Shown: piece by piece, positions 53,689 to 64,000 of the stretch
Numbering within the stretch: the first letter of the stretch is position 1
How the letters are laid out: each line of letters begins with the position of its first letter
DNA from: Carbonactinospora thermoautotrophica
GTDB lineage: Bacteria; Actinomycetota; Actinomycetes; Streptomycetales; Carbonactinosporaceae
Length of the DNA: 64,000 nt
Assembly (NCBI RefSeq): GCF_001543895.1
Contig: NZ_JYIJ01000019.1
Coordinates: 1,242,501-1,306,500, forward strand
Direction: 5' to 3'
Made by a program: the position numbers and the translations under genes
The notes under the pieces: model-generated
Told to the model about the DNA's origin: nothing
Seen by the model: only the letters and a program-made list of their open reading frames with translations
Database searches by the model: none

Positions 53689-54060
53689 TCAGTGCCGGGC
53701 CGGCTCCCCGTGCGGGCGGAACGTGTAGAACAGCGTGCAACCGCCCGCGCCGACGTCGGTGATCTCGTGATCGGTCCCGGCGGGCACGTACGCGTACGAG
53801 CCGGGGGTCAGCAGCCGGCCGCCGATCCGGGCGGTTCCCTCGACCACCCACACGTGGTGGTCGGCGTCCGGATGGGCATGCCCGGGCTCGCTGGCCCCCG
53901 GTTCGAGCCAGAGCAGCCCGACGACCAGCTCTCCGGACTGCCACAGCGCCTTGTGCTTGACGTCCGGCTGGCCGCGCAACGGTCGCCACTCCAGCGCCTC
54001 GACCGCCGTGGCGTCGAGCACGTAGATCTTCCCCCGGGTGGCGGGCGTCGTCTGGGTCAT
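53689..54060 (-). CDS. Cupin-domain protein
   Basis: The 123-residue protein is a single cupin: motif 1 'PGHAHPDADHHVWVVEGTARIG' has His-x-His..Glu metal ligands and motif 2 'PGSYAYVPAGTDHEI' the final His. Function unknown. It sits convergent with hemB. ATG after 'aaggagttccgcc'. Confidence 0.85.
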   Translation of the reverse strand: MTQTTPATRGKIYVLDATAVEALEWRPLRGQPDVKHKALWQSGELVVGLLWLEPGASEPGHAHPDADHHVWVVEGTARIGGRLLTPGSYAYVPAGTDHEITDVGAGGCTLFYTFRPHGEPARH

Positions 54061-54227
54061 GGCGGAACTCCTTCCGCGTGCCCCCATGCCTGTTATTCCG
54101 CAGACCCGTCCCGCCCACGCCAAAGCAGGCAGGACGGCGAATAATTGGGTTGAGAGGGCTCACATCCGCGGGGTTTCCTGGACGCGCCGGTTCCGGCGTG
54201 ATCTTCCTCGGGAATCAGGAGCGACCG

Positions 54228-55409
54228 ATGCCGTACGTCGTGGTGCCCGGCGGCCGGGTGCCGATCCGCATGTGGGCCGACCCGAACGAGGTCGAGGACC
54301 TCGCCATGGGGCAGTTGCGCAACGTCGCGAAACTGCCCTGGGTACACGGGGTCGCGGCGATGCCCGACGTGCACTACGGCAAGGGCGCGACGGTCGGCTC
54401 CGTGATCGCCATGCGGGACGCGGTGGCTCCGGCCGCGGTCGGAGTCGACATCGGTTGTGGCATGACGGCCGTGAAGACCTCGCTCACGGTCGACGACCTG
54501 CCAGAAGACCTATCCCGACTGCGGTCTCGGATCGAGGCCGCCATCCCGGTCGGGCCGAACGCGCACAAGTCGCCCGTGGACGTGCGGCGCGTGCCGGGGC
54601 TCGGCGGCTGGGAGGAGTTCTGGAAGCGGTTCGACGAGCTCCCGGGCGTCCTGCGAAACCGCCGGGAACGCGCGGAGCTGCAAATGGGAACGCTCGGCGG
54701 CGGCAACCACTTCATCGAAGTGTGCCGCGACACCGAAGGATCCATCTGGCTGATGCTCCACTCGGGGTCGCGGAACATCGGCAAGGAGCTGGCCGAGTAC
54801 CACATCGAGGTCGCGCAGCGGCTGCCGCACAACCGGGACCTGCCGGACCGGGATCTGGCGGTGTTCGTCGCGCACACCCCGCAGATGGCGGCGTACCGGC
54901 GGGACCTGTTCTGGGCGCAGGAGTACGCGCGGCGCAACCGGGCCGTGATGATGGCGCTGCTCCAGGACGTGGTCCGCAAGTTCTTCCCGAACGTGACCTT
55001 CGGCGAGGTCATCTCCTGCCACCACAACTACGTGGCCGAGGAGGAGTACGACGGGGTCGAGCTGCTGGTGACGCGCAAGGGCGCGATCCGGGCCGAGAAG
55101 GGCGACCTGGGGATCATCCCCGGGTCCATGGGCACCGGGTCGTACATCGTGCGCGGGCTGGGCAACCCCGCCGCGTTCAACTCCGCGGCCCACGGCGCGG
55201 GCCGGCGGATGAGCCGCAACCAGGCGCGCAAGCTGTTCACCACCCAGGACCTGGCCGAGCAGACCAGGGGGGTGGAGTGCCGCAAGGACGCCGGCGTGGT
55301 CGACGAGATCCCGGCGGCGTACAAGGACGTGGACCAGGTCATCGCCCAGCAGGCCGACCTGATCGAGGTGGTGGCCAAGCTCAAGCAACTGATCTGCGTC
55401 AAGGGCTAG
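54228..55409 (+). CDS. rtcB: RtcB family RNA-splicing ligase
   Basis: RtcB joins 2',3'-cyclic-phosphate/3'-phosphate to 5'-OH RNA ends using GTP and Mn2+. 393 residues. Metal-binding residues are in 'AVGVDIGCGMTAVKT', 'LGGGNHFIEV', 'LHSGSRNIG' and 'ISCHHNYV'; the guanylated His lies in 'AFNSAAHGAGRRMSR'. No RtcA or archease is beside it. ATG after 'caggagcgaccg'. It interrupts the heme cluster. Confidence 0.95.
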   Translation: MPYVVVPGGRVPIRMWADPNEVEDLAMGQLRNVAKLPWVHGVAAMPDVHYGKGATVGSVIAMRDAVAPAAVGVDIGCGMTAVKTSLTVDDLPEDLSRLRSRIEAAIPVGPNAHKSPVDVRRVPGLGGWEEFWKRFDELPGVLRNRRERAELQMGTLGGGNHFIEVCRDTEGSIWLMLHSGSRNIGKELAEYHIEVAQRLPHNRDLPDRDLAVFVAHTPQMAAYRRDLFWAQEYARRNRAVMMALLQDVVRKFFPNVTFGEVISCHHNYVAEEEYDGVELLVTRKGAIRAEKGDLGIIPGSMGTGSYIVRGLGNPAAFNSAAHGAGRRMSRNQARKLFTTQDLAEQTRGVECRKDAGVVDEIPAAYKDVDQVIAQQADLIEVVAKLKQLICVKG

Positions 55410-55496
55410 CGGCCCGGGACCGGGTCGCGGCAGGGCGCGGCCGGAGGCCCGCGGGGGTGAGCCCCGGGCGCGCCGGGATGGGGGAGAATCGGGGAC

Positions 55497-56816
<1,320 letters not shown>

Positions 56817-56845
56817 CCGCACTTCCCGAGGAGAAACCAGCCCCG

Positions 56846-57493
56846 ATGACCAACCCGACGATCACCGTGGTGCACCTCCTGCGGCACGGCGAGGTGTACA
56901 ACCCGCAGGGCGTCCTGTACGGCCGGCTGCCCGGGTACCACCTCTCCGAACTGGGCCGCAAGATGGCCGAACGGGTCGCCGAGTTCCTCGCCACCCGGGA
57001 CATCGTGGCGGTCGTCGCCTCGCCGTTGGAGCGCGCCCAGGAGACCGCGCAGCCCATCGCCGCCGCGCACGGGCTGGAGGTGCTGACCGACGAGCGGCTG
57101 ATCGAGGCGGCGAACGTCTTCGAGGGCAAGACGTTCGGGGTCGGCGACGGCTCGCTGCGCCACCTGCGGCACTGGCCGCACCTGCGCAACCCGTTCCGCC
57201 CCTCGTGGGGCGAGCCGTACCGGGAGCAGGTCGCCCGCATGCTCGCGGCCATGCACTCGGCGCGCGACCTGGCCCGCGGCCACGAGGCGGTGCTGGTCAG
57301 CCACCAGCTGCCGATCTGGGTGACCCGCTGCTTCGTCGAGCGGCGCCGGCTCTGGCACGACCCGCGCAAGCGGCAGTGCTCGCTGGCCAGCCTGACCAGC
57401 TTCACCTACCACGACAACGAGATCGTCTCGGTGTCGTACACCGAGCCGGCCAAGGACCTGCTGCCCCTGAAGAAGACCGTCGCCGGCGCGTGA
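56846..57493 (+). CDS. Histidine phosphatase family protein
   Basis: The 215-residue protein has the RHG motif '[15 protein letters not shown]' and the second His in '[15 protein letters not shown]', as in phosphoglycerate-mutase-like phosphatases. In Mycobacterium an equivalent gene sits between hemL and the cytochrome maturation genes, so this neighbourhood is conserved, but its substrate is unknown. Its TGA overlaps the next GTG (GTGA). Confidence 0.92.
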   Translation: MTNPTITVVHLLRHGEVYNPQGVLYGRLPGYHLSELGRKMAERVAEFLATRDIVAVVASPLERAQETAQPIAAAHGLEVLTDERLIEAANVFEGKTFGVGDGSLRHLRHWPHLRNPFRPSWGEPYREQVARMLAAMHSARDLARGHEAVLVSHQLPIWVTRCFVERRRLWHDPRKRQCSLASLTSFTYHDNEIVSVSYTEPAKDLLPLKKTVAGA

Positions 57494-58107
57494 CGTACCG
57501 TCTAACGGTGATGTCCCCGTCCCGTTACCCCCGTGCCCTGGGCCTGGCCGCGCTCGGCGTCGCGGCCGCGCTCGGGCTGTCCGCCTGCGCGCAGGACGCC
57601 GGCCCGGCGCCGCGCGGCGGCGACACCCGGTACGTGGCCGGCAGCGGCGTGGTCGAGAGCGTGCCGGCGGCCGAGCGCAAGCCCGTGCCGCGGCTGACCG
57701 GGACCACTCTGGACGGCGAGCCGTTCGACCTGGCCGACTACCGGGGCAAGGTCGTGGTGCTCAACGTGTGGGCCTCCTGGTGCCCGCCCTGCCGGGCGGA
57801 GGCGCCGTACCTGGAACGGGTCTACCAGGAGACGCGTTCGAAGGGCGTGGAGTTCGTCGGCATCGACACACGCGACCAGAAGGCCAGCGCCCAGGCGTTC
57901 GAACGCAGCTTCAAGATCAGTTACCCGAGCGTGGTCGACCCGTACGGGGAGCTGGTCCTGAAGTTCAACGGGGTGCTCACCCCGCAGGCCATCCCGAGCA
58001 CGCTGGTGATCGACCGGCAGGGCCGGATCGCGGCCCGTGCGCTGCGCGCCCTGACGGACACCGAGCTGCGCAAGATCCTCGCCCCGGTGGTCGCCGAGAC
58101 GCCATGA
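57490..58107 (+). CDS. TlpA/ResA-like thiol:disulfide lipoprotein
   Basis: The product has a lipoprotein signal ending 'ALGLSACAQ' and a thioredoxin domain with '[17 protein letters not shown]' (CxxC). It would reduce apocytochrome c or partner proteins outside the membrane, receiving electrons from CcdA. GTG at 57490 overlaps the previous stop; ATG at 57511 is the alternative. The stop overlaps ccdA (ATGA). Confidence 0.93.
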   Translation: MTYRLTVMSPSRYPRALGLAALGVAAALGLSACAQDAGPAPRGGDTRYVAGSGVVESVPAAERKPVPRLTGTTLDGEPFDLADYRGKVVVLNVWASWCPPCRAEAPYLERVYQETRSKGVEFVGIDTRDQKASAQAFERSFKISYPSVVDPYGELVLKFNGVLTPQAIPSTLVIDRQGRIAARALRALTDTELRKILAPVVAETP

Positions 58108-58907
58108 CCGTGCCCATGGTCGGACTCGCGGGCCCGCTCGTCGCGAGCGTGCTCGCCGCGCCCGGTGACGCGTTCGCCGAAATCGTCGCGGGCGGCTCGC
58201 TGCCGCTGGCGTTGCCGGTGGCGGCGCTGGCCGGGCTGGTGTCGTTCCTGTCCCCGTGCGTGCTGCCGCTGGTGCCCGGCTACCTGTCGTACGTGACCGG
58301 GCTGGCCGGCCTGGACCTGGAGCAGGCCCGGCGGGGCCGCATGCTGGCCGGGACGCTGCTGTTCGTGCTGGGCTTCTCCGCGGTGTTCGTGTCGTTCGGC
58401 GCGCTGTTCGGGTCGGTCGGCAGCCTGCTGCTGGCCCAGCAGCGCTGGCTGCTGCCGGTGTTCGGCGCGCTGCTGGTCCTGTTCGGGCTGGCGTTCATGG
58501 GCCTGGTCCCCGGGTTGCAGCGGGAGTTGCGGATCCACCGCAGGCCGGCGTTCGGGCTGGCCGGGGCGCCGCTGCTCGGCGCGCTGTTCGGGCTGGGCTG
58601 GACGCCCTGCATGGGGCCGACGCTGGCGGCGGTGCTGGCGCTGTCGACCAGCTCGGCGAGCGCGAGCCGGGGCGCGCTGCTCACCTTCGCGTACTGCCTG
58701 GGGCTCGGCCTGCCGTTCGTGCTGGCCGGGGTGGCGTTCCGCCGGGCGATGGGCGCGTTCGGCTGGGTGAAGCGGCACTACGCGTGGGTGACCCGGCTGG
58801 GCGGGGGCATGCTGGTCGTGCTCGGCCTGCTGCTGATCACCGGCCTGTGGAACCAGCTGTCGATCCAGCTGCGCGTGTGGGCGCAGAGCTTCGGAACGGT
58901 GATCTGA
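58104..58907 (+). CDS. ccdA: Cytochrome c biogenesis protein CcdA
   Basis: The 267-residue membrane protein has about six spans; the redox cysteines are in '[12 protein letters not shown]' (first) and '[12 protein letters not shown]' (second). CcdA moves electrons from cytoplasmic thioredoxin to TlpA/ResA. ATG overlaps the tlpA stop (ATGA); resB follows after 3 bases. Confidence 0.95.
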   Translation: MTVPMVGLAGPLVASVLAAPGDAFAEIVAGGSLPLALPVAALAGLVSFLSPCVLPLVPGYLSYVTGLAGLDLEQARRGRMLAGTLLFVLGFSAVFVSFGALFGSVGSLLLAQQRWLLPVFGALLVLFGLAFMGLVPGLQRELRIHRRPAFGLAGAPLLGALFGLGWTPCMGPTLAAVLALSTSSASASRGALLTFAYCLGLGLPFVLAGVAFRRAMGAFGWVKRHYAWVTRLGGGMLVVLGLLLITGLWNQLSIQLRVWAQSFGTVI

Positions 58908-58910
58908 CCG

Positions 58911-60554
58911 GTGAGAGAAGACCTGGACGCGGCCCGGGACCCGCTGGCCGACAGGGCGACGGAGAAGCTGTCGACCGCGCCGGAGGAGACCGCGCCGGAG
59001 GAGCGGGAGCCGAGCCTGCCGCGCCTCGGCGTGCTCGGCTGGCTGCGGCTGGTCTGGCGGCAGCTCACGTCGATGCGCGTGGCGTTGATCCTGCTGTTCC
59101 TGCTCGCGCTCGGCGCGGTGCCGGGCTCGCTGCTGCCGCAGCGGTCGATCGACCGGCCGAAGGTCGCCGCGTACTTCGAGCAGCACCCCGACCTCGCGCC
59201 CCTGCTGGACCGGCTCCAACTGTTCGACGTCTACCGGTCGGTCTGGTTCTCCGCGATCTACCTGCTGCTGTTCGTGTCGCTGCTGGGCTGCATCGTGCCC
59301 CGCACCCGCCAGCACTGGAAGGCGATGCGGGCCCGCCCGCCGGCCGCGCCGCGCAACCTGGGCAAGCTGCCGAGCTACCGCCGCTGGGAGACCGACACCG
59401 CCCCGGAGCAGGTGCTGGCCGCCGCGAGCCGGGTGCTCAAGGGCGCCCGGTTCCGGACCGTGGCGGCGGGCGGCGCGGTGAGCGCCGAGAAGGGGTACAC
59501 GCGCGAGACCGGCAACCTGCTGTTCCACGTCTCCCTGCTGGGCGTGCTGGTCGGGGTCGCGCTCGGCAGCCTGTACGGCTTCAGCGGCGCGAAGCTGGTG
59601 GTCGAGGGCGACGGGTTCGCGAACACCCCGGTCAGCTACGACGACTTCACCCCGGGCCGGCTGTTCCGCCTGGACGCGCTCTCACCGTTCTCGTTCAAGC
59701 TGGACCGGTTCGCGGCCAGCTACCAGACCAGCGGCCCGCAGCAGGGCCAGCCGCGCTCGTTCGACGCGTACGTCACGTACAAGAAGTCCCCGGACGCGCC
59801 GCAGCAGAGGTACGACATCCGGGTCAACCACCCGCTGTCGGTCGACGGCACCAAGGTGTTCCTCAGCGGGAACGGGTACGCGCCGGTGTTCACCGTCCGG
59901 GACGGCACCGGCCAGGTGGTGTTCTCCGGCCCGGTGCCGTTCCTGCCCCAGGACGGCAACAACACCTCGATCGGGGTGCTGAAGGTCCCCGACGCCAAGC
60001 CGCACGGGCTGGGGTTCCAGGGGTTCTTCCTGCCCACTGCGGTCATCCATCCCGAGCGCGGCCCGGTCTCGGCCTTCCCCGACGCGGTCAACCCGGTCGT
60101 GTTCCTCACCGCGTGGAAGGGCGACGACGGCTCCAACTCGGGCCTGCCGCAGTCGGCGTTCCGGCTGAACACTGAGAAGATGCAGCAGGTCACCGAGGGT
60201 GGCGAGCCGGTGCGGATGGCGCTGCGGCAGGGCGAGACGAAGACGCTGCCGGACGGGCTCGGCAGCATCACGTACCAGGGCTACAAGCGGTACGCGTACT
60301 TCAGCGTCTCGCGGGATCCGGGGGAGGGCGTGGCGCTGGCCAGCGTGGCCGTCGCCCTGGCCGGGCTGCTGCTCTCGCTGTTCGTGCGGCGGCGCCGGGT
60401 GTGGGTGCGTGCGAGCACGGGCGCGGACGGGCGTACCGTGGTCGAGGTTGCGGGCCTGGCCCGCACCGAGGACGGCGATCTCGGCGATGAGATGGACCGG
60501 CTCGCTGAGCGGCTGCGCGAGTCGGCGCCCGGACGGGAAGGAAAGCCAGGGTGA
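58911..60554 (+). CDS. resB: Cytochrome c biogenesis protein ResB
   Basis: The 547-residue protein has an N-terminal cytoplasmic region, spans at about 55-75 ('VALILLFLLALGAVPG') and 105-125, another near 200, a large outer domain and a last span ('VALASVAVALAGLLLSLFV'). ResB and CcsA form the System II heme-lyase that attaches heme to CxxCH motifs. GTG start. The stop overlaps ccsA (GTGA). Confidence 0.95.
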   Translation: MREDLDAARDPLADRATEKLSTAPEETAPEEREPSLPRLGVLGWLRLVWRQLTSMRVALILLFLLALGAVPGSLLPQRSIDRPKVAAYFEQHPDLAPLLDRLQLFDVYRSVWFSAIYLLLFVSLLGCIVPRTRQHWKAMRARPPAAPRNLGKLPSYRRWETDTAPEQVLAAASRVLKGARFRTVAAGGAVSAEKGYTRETGNLLFHVSLLGVLVGVALGSLYGFSGAKLVVEGDGFANTPVSYDDFTPGRLFRLDALSPFSFKLDRFAASYQTSGPQQGQPRSFDAYVTYKKSPDAPQQRYDIRVNHPLSVDGTKVFLSGNGYAPVFTVRDGTGQVVFSGPVPFLPQDGNNTSIGVLKVPDAKPHGLGFQGFFLPTAVIHPERGPVSAFPDAVNPVVFLTAWKGDDGSNSGLPQSAFRLNTEKMQQVTEGGEPVRMALRQGETKTLPDGLGSITYQGYKRYAYFSVSRDPGEGVALASVAVALAGLLLSLFVRRRRVWVRASTGADGRTVVEVAGLARTEDGDLGDEMDRLAERLRESAPGREGKPG

Positions 60555-61525
60555 TCAACCAGGGTCTCGCCCAGCTGAGCGACATGTTCATGTACTCGGC
60601 GATCGCGGTGTACGCGATGGCCTTCCTGGCCACGGCGGCCGAGTGGGTCGTGGACGCCCGGCGGGCCCGCCGGGCGGCGGTCCCGGCGGGGGTGGCGGCG
60701 GGCACCGGCGCGGAAGCCGGCGGCGTGGCGACCCTGGTGCGGCCGGCGCCTGCGCCCGGCGGCGAGTACCAGGTCGAGCGCTGGGGCCGGATCGGTGTCT
60801 CGCTCACCGTGCTCGCCTTCTTGCTGCACCTGGCCGCGGTCGCCTGCCGGGGGTTCTCGGCGCAGCGGATGCCGTGGGGGAACATGTACGAGTTCTCCAC
60901 CGGGGGCGGCCTGGCCGTGACCGGCGTGTACCTGTTCCTGCTGGCCCGCTACAAGGTGCGCTGGCTCGGCCTGTTCGTGCTGCCGCTCGTGCTGGGCACG
61001 CTGCTGCTCGCCGTGACCGTCCTGTACGTCGACTCCGGCGAGCTGCTGCCGGCGCTGAAGTCGTACTGGCTGGCCGTCCACGTGACCGCTGCGGTGATCT
61101 CCTCGGGGCTGTTCACGATCGGAGCGGTCGCCTCGGTGCTGTACCTGCTGCGGTCCCGGCACGACGCGCGGGTGGCCGCCGGGGCGGCGCCGGGCGGGTT
61201 CTGGGGTCGGCTCCCGGACGCGGCCCGGCTGGACAAGCTTGCCTACCGGGTGCACGCGGTGGTGTTCCCGCTGTGGACGTTCGCGATCGTGGCCGGCGCG
61301 GTCTGGGCGGAGGCCGCCTGGGGCCGGTACTGGGGCTGGGACCCGAAGGAGGTCTGGTCCTTCGTCACCTGGGTCGTGTACGCCGCGTACCTGCACGCCC
61401 GCGCGACCGTCGGCTGGAAGGAGCGCGCGGCGGTCATCGCGCTGGTCGGGTACGGGACCTTCCTGTTCAACTACTTCGGCGTGAACATCCTGTTCAGCGG
61501 GTTGCACTCGTACTCCGGGCTGTGA
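60551..61525 (+). CDS. ccsA: Cytochrome c biogenesis protein CcsA/CcsB
   Basis: The 324-residue membrane protein has the tryptophan-rich heme-binding segment 'WGRYWGWDPKEVWSFVTW' and conserved His residues in the spans ('LLHLAAVAC', 'AVHVTAAVIS', 'YRVHAVVFPLW'). It transports and holds heme for the lyase with ResB. GTG overlaps the resB stop. It ends the hemL-ccs operon. Confidence 0.95.
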   Translation: MINQGLAQLSDMFMYSAIAVYAMAFLATAAEWVVDARRARRAAVPAGVAAGTGAEAGGVATLVRPAPAPGGEYQVERWGRIGVSLTVLAFLLHLAAVACRGFSAQRMPWGNMYEFSTGGGLAVTGVYLFLLARYKVRWLGLFVLPLVLGTLLLAVTVLYVDSGELLPALKSYWLAVHVTAAVISSGLFTIGAVASVLYLLRSRHDARVAAGAAPGGFWGRLPDAARLDKLAYRVHAVVFPLWTFAIVAGAVWAEAAWGRYWGWDPKEVWSFVTWVVYAAYLHARATVGWKERAAVIALVGYGTFLFNYFGVNILFSGLHSYSGL

Positions 61526-61686
61526 GCCGGAAGCTTCCCGGCGCCACGGGCGGCGGCGTTCGCCGTTCCTCGGGGTAGGTCGATACCAAGTTGTTCACAA
61601 CCGTTTACGGTCCCTTGTGCGCAGGCCACACTTGGGCGGGGGGAGGCAGGCACCGGCACACCCGGGGTATCCGGAGGGGTATACGG
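61526..61686 (+). promoter_or_regulatory. Promoter region of the histidine kinase gene
   Basis: The 160-base gap contains 'ttgttcacaaccgtttacgg', with 'ttcacaa' resembling a Rex half site, and 'ccggaggggtatacgg' before the kinase ATG. No decisive -35/-10 pair. Confidence 0.4.
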
Positions 61687-62892
61687 ATGAGCCGCTTGAA
61701 CGGGCAGGCGGGTGAGACGGGCGCATGGCCGCCCGCCACCGGATCCGGGCCGCGGGCGACCGCGCTCGATTCCGAGCTCGACCCCGCCGTCATCGCCGCC
61801 CGCGTCTCGCGTGAGCTGGCGCTGGCCTGCCAGGTCGACGTGGCGTTCCTCGCGATCCACGACGTGCCAGGCGTGCTGCACGTGCGCGGCACGTTCGGCG
61901 CGCGCACCCCGGGGTTGCGCAAGCTCGAGATCCCCAGCGGCGTCGGGTTGGGCGGCCAGGTGCTGCTGTCGCACCGCTCGCTCAAGGTGTGGGACTACGC
62001 GACCGACGACTCGATCTCGCACGAACTGGCCGGCGTCGTGGCGATCGGCGAGGGCATCGGCGGGCTGGCCGGGGTCCCGGTCACGGTGGCCGGGCGGATG
62101 CTCGGCGTGCTGTACACCGGGCTGCGCGGGCCCGGCGACCTCGGCGACCAGCGGGTGCGGCTCATGGAGACGTACGCGAGCCGGCTGAGCGACCTGCTGC
62201 TGCCCGCCGTGCGGGTCGGGGAGATGGTGCGCCAGTCCGTGCTGGCCGAGCGGCAGCGCATCGCGGTGGAGCTGCACGACACGATCGGGCAGCTGCTGTT
62301 CAGCATCGGCGCGTCCGCCCGGGCCGCGCTGACCGACGCGGCGGACGACGATCCGCACGCGGCCGAGCGCTGGCGGGACGTGGAGCGTCAGGCGTCGCGC
62401 GCCGCGTCGCTGCTGCGGGATGCGCTGCACGCGCTCTGCCCGCCCACCGACACCGACGCGTTCCTCACGGCGGTGCGCGCCGACATGGACGAGTTCACCG
62501 AACGCACCGGGATCCCGGCCAGCCTGATCAACGCGGGCGGCCTCACCGAGCTGCCCCCCGAGGTGGCCTCGGCGCTGGCCCGCGCGGTGCGGGTCGCGCT
62601 GCACAACGTGGAGAAGCACGCCCGGGCGTCCTCGGTGGTGGTGAGCGCCTGGCAGGAGGCGGACGCGGTGGTGGTGGCCGTCCAGGACGACGGGGTCGGC
62701 CCGCCGGACGACCTGGGCTTCGCCGCGGTGCTCACCTCCGGCAGCCCCGGCCTCGGCCTGACCGCGCTGGGCCAGCGGTTGGAGCGGCTGGGCGGTGACC
62801 TGGCGGTGTTCCGCAACGACGACGGCGGCACCACGCTGCGGGCGCGGGTGCCGCTCCCGGCCCGGCTCCCGCGGCTGGAGCAGGCGGAATGA
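61687..62892 (+). CDS. GAF-domain histidine kinase (NarL-type, HisKA_3)
   Basis: The 401-residue kinase has a GAF domain (about 25-180), the phospho-acceptor His in 'AVELHDTIGQLLFSIG' and an HATPase domain with 'VRVALHNVEKHARASSVVVSAW' (N box) and 'DDGVGPPDD' (G box). There is no membrane span, so it senses an inner signal. Order downstream of heme and cytochrome maturation genes suggests a redox/heme signal, but no heme-binding His is proven. The ATG at 61687 follows 'ggaggggtatacgg'. Confidence 0.92.
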   Translation: MSRLNGQAGETGAWPPATGSGPRATALDSELDPAVIAARVSRELALACQVDVAFLAIHDVPGVLHVRGTFGARTPGLRKLEIPSGVGLGGQVLLSHRSLKVWDYATDDSISHELAGVVAIGEGIGGLAGVPVTVAGRMLGVLYTGLRGPGDLGDQRVRLMETYASRLSDLLLPAVRVGEMVRQSVLAERQRIAVELHDTIGQLLFSIGASARAALTDAADDDPHAAERWRDVERQASRAASLLRDALHALCPPTDTDAFLTAVRADMDEFTERTGIPASLINAGGLTELPPEVASALARAVRVALHNVEKHARASSVVVSAWQEADAVVVAVQDDGVGPPDDLGFAAVLTSGSPGLGLTALGQRLERLGGDLAVFRNDDGGTTLRARVPLPARLPRLEQAE

Positions 62893-63554
62893 AGCCGACG
62901 GGGCGGGGTGTGGCGTCCAGCGGCACCGGGAACGTGCTGCTGGTGGACGACCACCCGGTGGTGCTGGCCGGGCTCGCGCAGCTGCTGGCCCGGGGCCCGC
63001 GGCTGCGGGTGGTCGGCGAGGCGACCAGCGCGCAGCAGGCGATCGAGTACGTCCGGCGCGGCGGGGTGGACCTGGTGCTGCTCGACCTGCGGCTGGGCGA
63101 GCAGCTCGCCCCGGACGTGTGCCGGGACCTGCGGCGCGCCGACCCGCGCGTCAAGGTGGTGGTGTTCACCGCGTTCGACGACCGGGCGCTGCTGCGCGCC
63201 AGCCTCGCGGCCGGCGCGTCCGGCCTGCTGCTCAAGGACACCCGTGGCCTGGACCTGGTCGACGCGCTGCACCGCGTGCTCGCCGGCCAGGTGGTCGTCG
63301 ACCCGCGGCTGCGGGCGGACGAGGGCGGCCGGCCAGCGGGCCCGGCCGACACCGAGCCGTACGAGCCGCTGACCGACCGCGAGTACGAGGTGCTGCGCCT
63401 GATGGCGCAGGGGCTGACCAGCCGGGAGATCGCCGACCGCCTGGAGCTGGCGGTCAACACGGTGCGCAGCTACGCCCAGGACATCCTGACCAAGCTGCGC
63501 GCGCGCAACCGGGTCCAGGCCCTGGCCATCGCCCGGCAGCTGCGGCTGCTGTAG
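62889..63554 (+). CDS. NarL/LuxR-family response regulator
   Basis: The 221-residue regulator has the receiver with phospho-Asp ('VDLVLLDLRLGEQ'), the 'LLVDDHPVVLAG' acidic pair and 'LLLKDTRG' Lys, then a LuxR helix-turn-helix ('LTDREYEVLRLMAQGLTSREIADRLELAVNTVRSY'). ATG overlaps the kinase stop (ATGA), the clear sign of a two-component pair. Confidence 0.95.
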   Translation: MKPTGRGVASSGTGNVLLVDDHPVVLAGLAQLLARGPRLRVVGEATSAQQAIEYVRRGGVDLVLLDLRLGEQLAPDVCRDLRRADPRVKVVVFTAFDDRALLRASLAAGASGLLLKDTRGLDLVDALHRVLAGQVVVDPRLRADEGGRPAGPADTEPYEPLTDREYEVLRLMAQGLTSREIADRLELAVNTVRSYAQDILTKLRARNRVQALAIARQLRLL

Positions 63555-63569
63555 CCCGAGCCCCGACGA

Positions 63570-63621
63570 GCGTCGAGTGTGCGTGTCGTCACACGCGTGT
63601 GACGACACGCACACTCGACGC
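63570..63621. terminator. 52-bp perfect palindrome between convergent genes
   Basis: Bases 63570-63595 are exactly the reverse complement of 63596-63621, with no loop. It lies between the response regulator and acs, which converge, so bidirectional termination is the first reading. Its core 'gtgcgtgtcgtcac' also occurs upstream of hemB. Confidence 0.85.
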
Positions 63622-63633
63622 GGAGAAGGCCGC

Positions 63634-64000
63634 TCAGCCGCTCAGCTCCCGCCAGGCCCGGGTGGCCTCCTCGACCGAGGCCTCGTCCTCCAGGGTGGTG
63701 ACGTCGCCCGGGGGCGTGCCGAGGACCACGGCCTTGAGCACCCGGCGCATCACCTTGCCGCTGCGGGTCTTGGGCAGGCTGGAGACGAACCGGATCTCGC
63801 CGATCACCGCGACCGGGCCGAGCTCCCGGCGCACCGTGGCGCGCAGCTCCTCCTCCAGGCGGGGGCTCGGCTCATAGCCGGGCTTGAGCGTCACGAACGC
63901 GCTGATCACCTCGCCGCGCAGCTCATCAGGGCGGCCGGTCACGCCCGCCTCGCCGACCGCCGGGTGGGTGAGCAGGGCGCTTTCCACCTCGATCGTGCCG
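63634..64000 (-). CDS. acs: Acetyl-CoA synthetase, C-terminal part (cut by window end)
   Basis: The segment encodes the end of an AMP-forming acyl-CoA synthetase: 'EVESALLTHPAVGEAGVTGRPDELRGEVISAFV' and the acetylation-site motif 'SSLPKTRSGKVMRR', whose Lys is regulated by acylation in acetyl-CoA synthetases. The stop is at 63634; the 5' part lies beyond 64000, so this frame continues past the end. Acs activates acetate to acetyl-CoA. Confidence 0.93.
   Translation of the reverse strand, partial: GTIEVESALLTHPAVGEAGVTGRPDELRGEVISAFVTLKPGYEPSPRLEEELRATVRRELGPVAVIGEIRFVSSLPKTRSGKVMRRVLKAVVLGTPPGDVTTLEDEASVEEATRAWRELSG

Overview
The window is a very GC-rich stretch of chromosome from an actinobacterium. 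Signs of this are GTG/TTG starts, leaderless genes with TANNNT boxes, an IdeR-type repressor, WXG100 proteins with a mycosin, UdgX, and a rex-hemA-hemC-hemD-hemB order followed by hemL-phosphatase-tlpA-ccdA-resB-ccsA as in Streptomyces and Mycobacterium. Nothing visible fixes the genus. It reads as housekeeping chromosome with a few accessory patches, not as a plasmid or prophage; no transposase, integrase, tRNA or CRISPR array was found.

Layout. (1) 1-16.4 kb: the 3' end of a 23S rRNA gene with no recognisable 5S behind it, then thpR, a 27-residue membrane microprotein, an aldo/keto reductase, a regulator, a methyltransferase, serC, a small secreted peptide, citrate synthase, pdxH, a 15-codon ORF with an extreme Shine-Dalgarno, a hotdog thioesterase, udgX, ideR, a CapA-like protein and a prim-pol-like protein. 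(2) 16.7-20.8 kb: an ESX (type VII) cassette of two WXG100 proteins, a helical protein, a Gly-rich WXG-headed protein and a mycosin, without any Ecc membrane component. (3) 20.9-35 kb: accessory and regulatory genes (NnaR-like HemD fusion, purU, baeRF2-DUF2795 pair with a decayed DUF2795 copy, a secreted barrel protein, a phytoene-desaturase-like oxidoreductase, PfkB kinase, MarR, MFS, STAS). Several long gaps here carry tandem repeats and DnaA-box-like 9-mers.

(4) 35.3-38.9 kb: an FGGY kinase, a class II aldolase and MtnA, which look like a salvage route for 5-deoxy or 5-methylthio pentose phosphates. (5) 39-47.7 kb: a Ser/Pro-rich secreted protein, STAS-like protein, TetR with a double palindromic operator, amidohydrolase, S1C protease, PEBP protein, aldose epimerase-like protein, PhzF-SnoaL pair and a His-rich lipoprotein. 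(6) 47.8-61.5 kb: the redox/heme block. Rex, with an operator-like site on its own promoter, precedes overlapping hemA, hemC and cobA/hemD, then hemB; after a cupin and RtcB come hemL, a histidine phosphatase, tlpA, ccdA, resB and ccsA. The block makes tetrapyrrole from glutamyl-tRNA and attaches heme to c-type cytochromes (System II), with Rex coupling it to NADH/NAD+. (7) 61.7-64 kb: a GAF histidine kinase/NarL regulator pair, a 52-bp perfect palindrome, and the 3' part of acs.

Coordinates are from reading the sequence. Start codons were chosen by Shine-Dalgarno, -10 spacing or gene overlap, and doubtful ones are marked.
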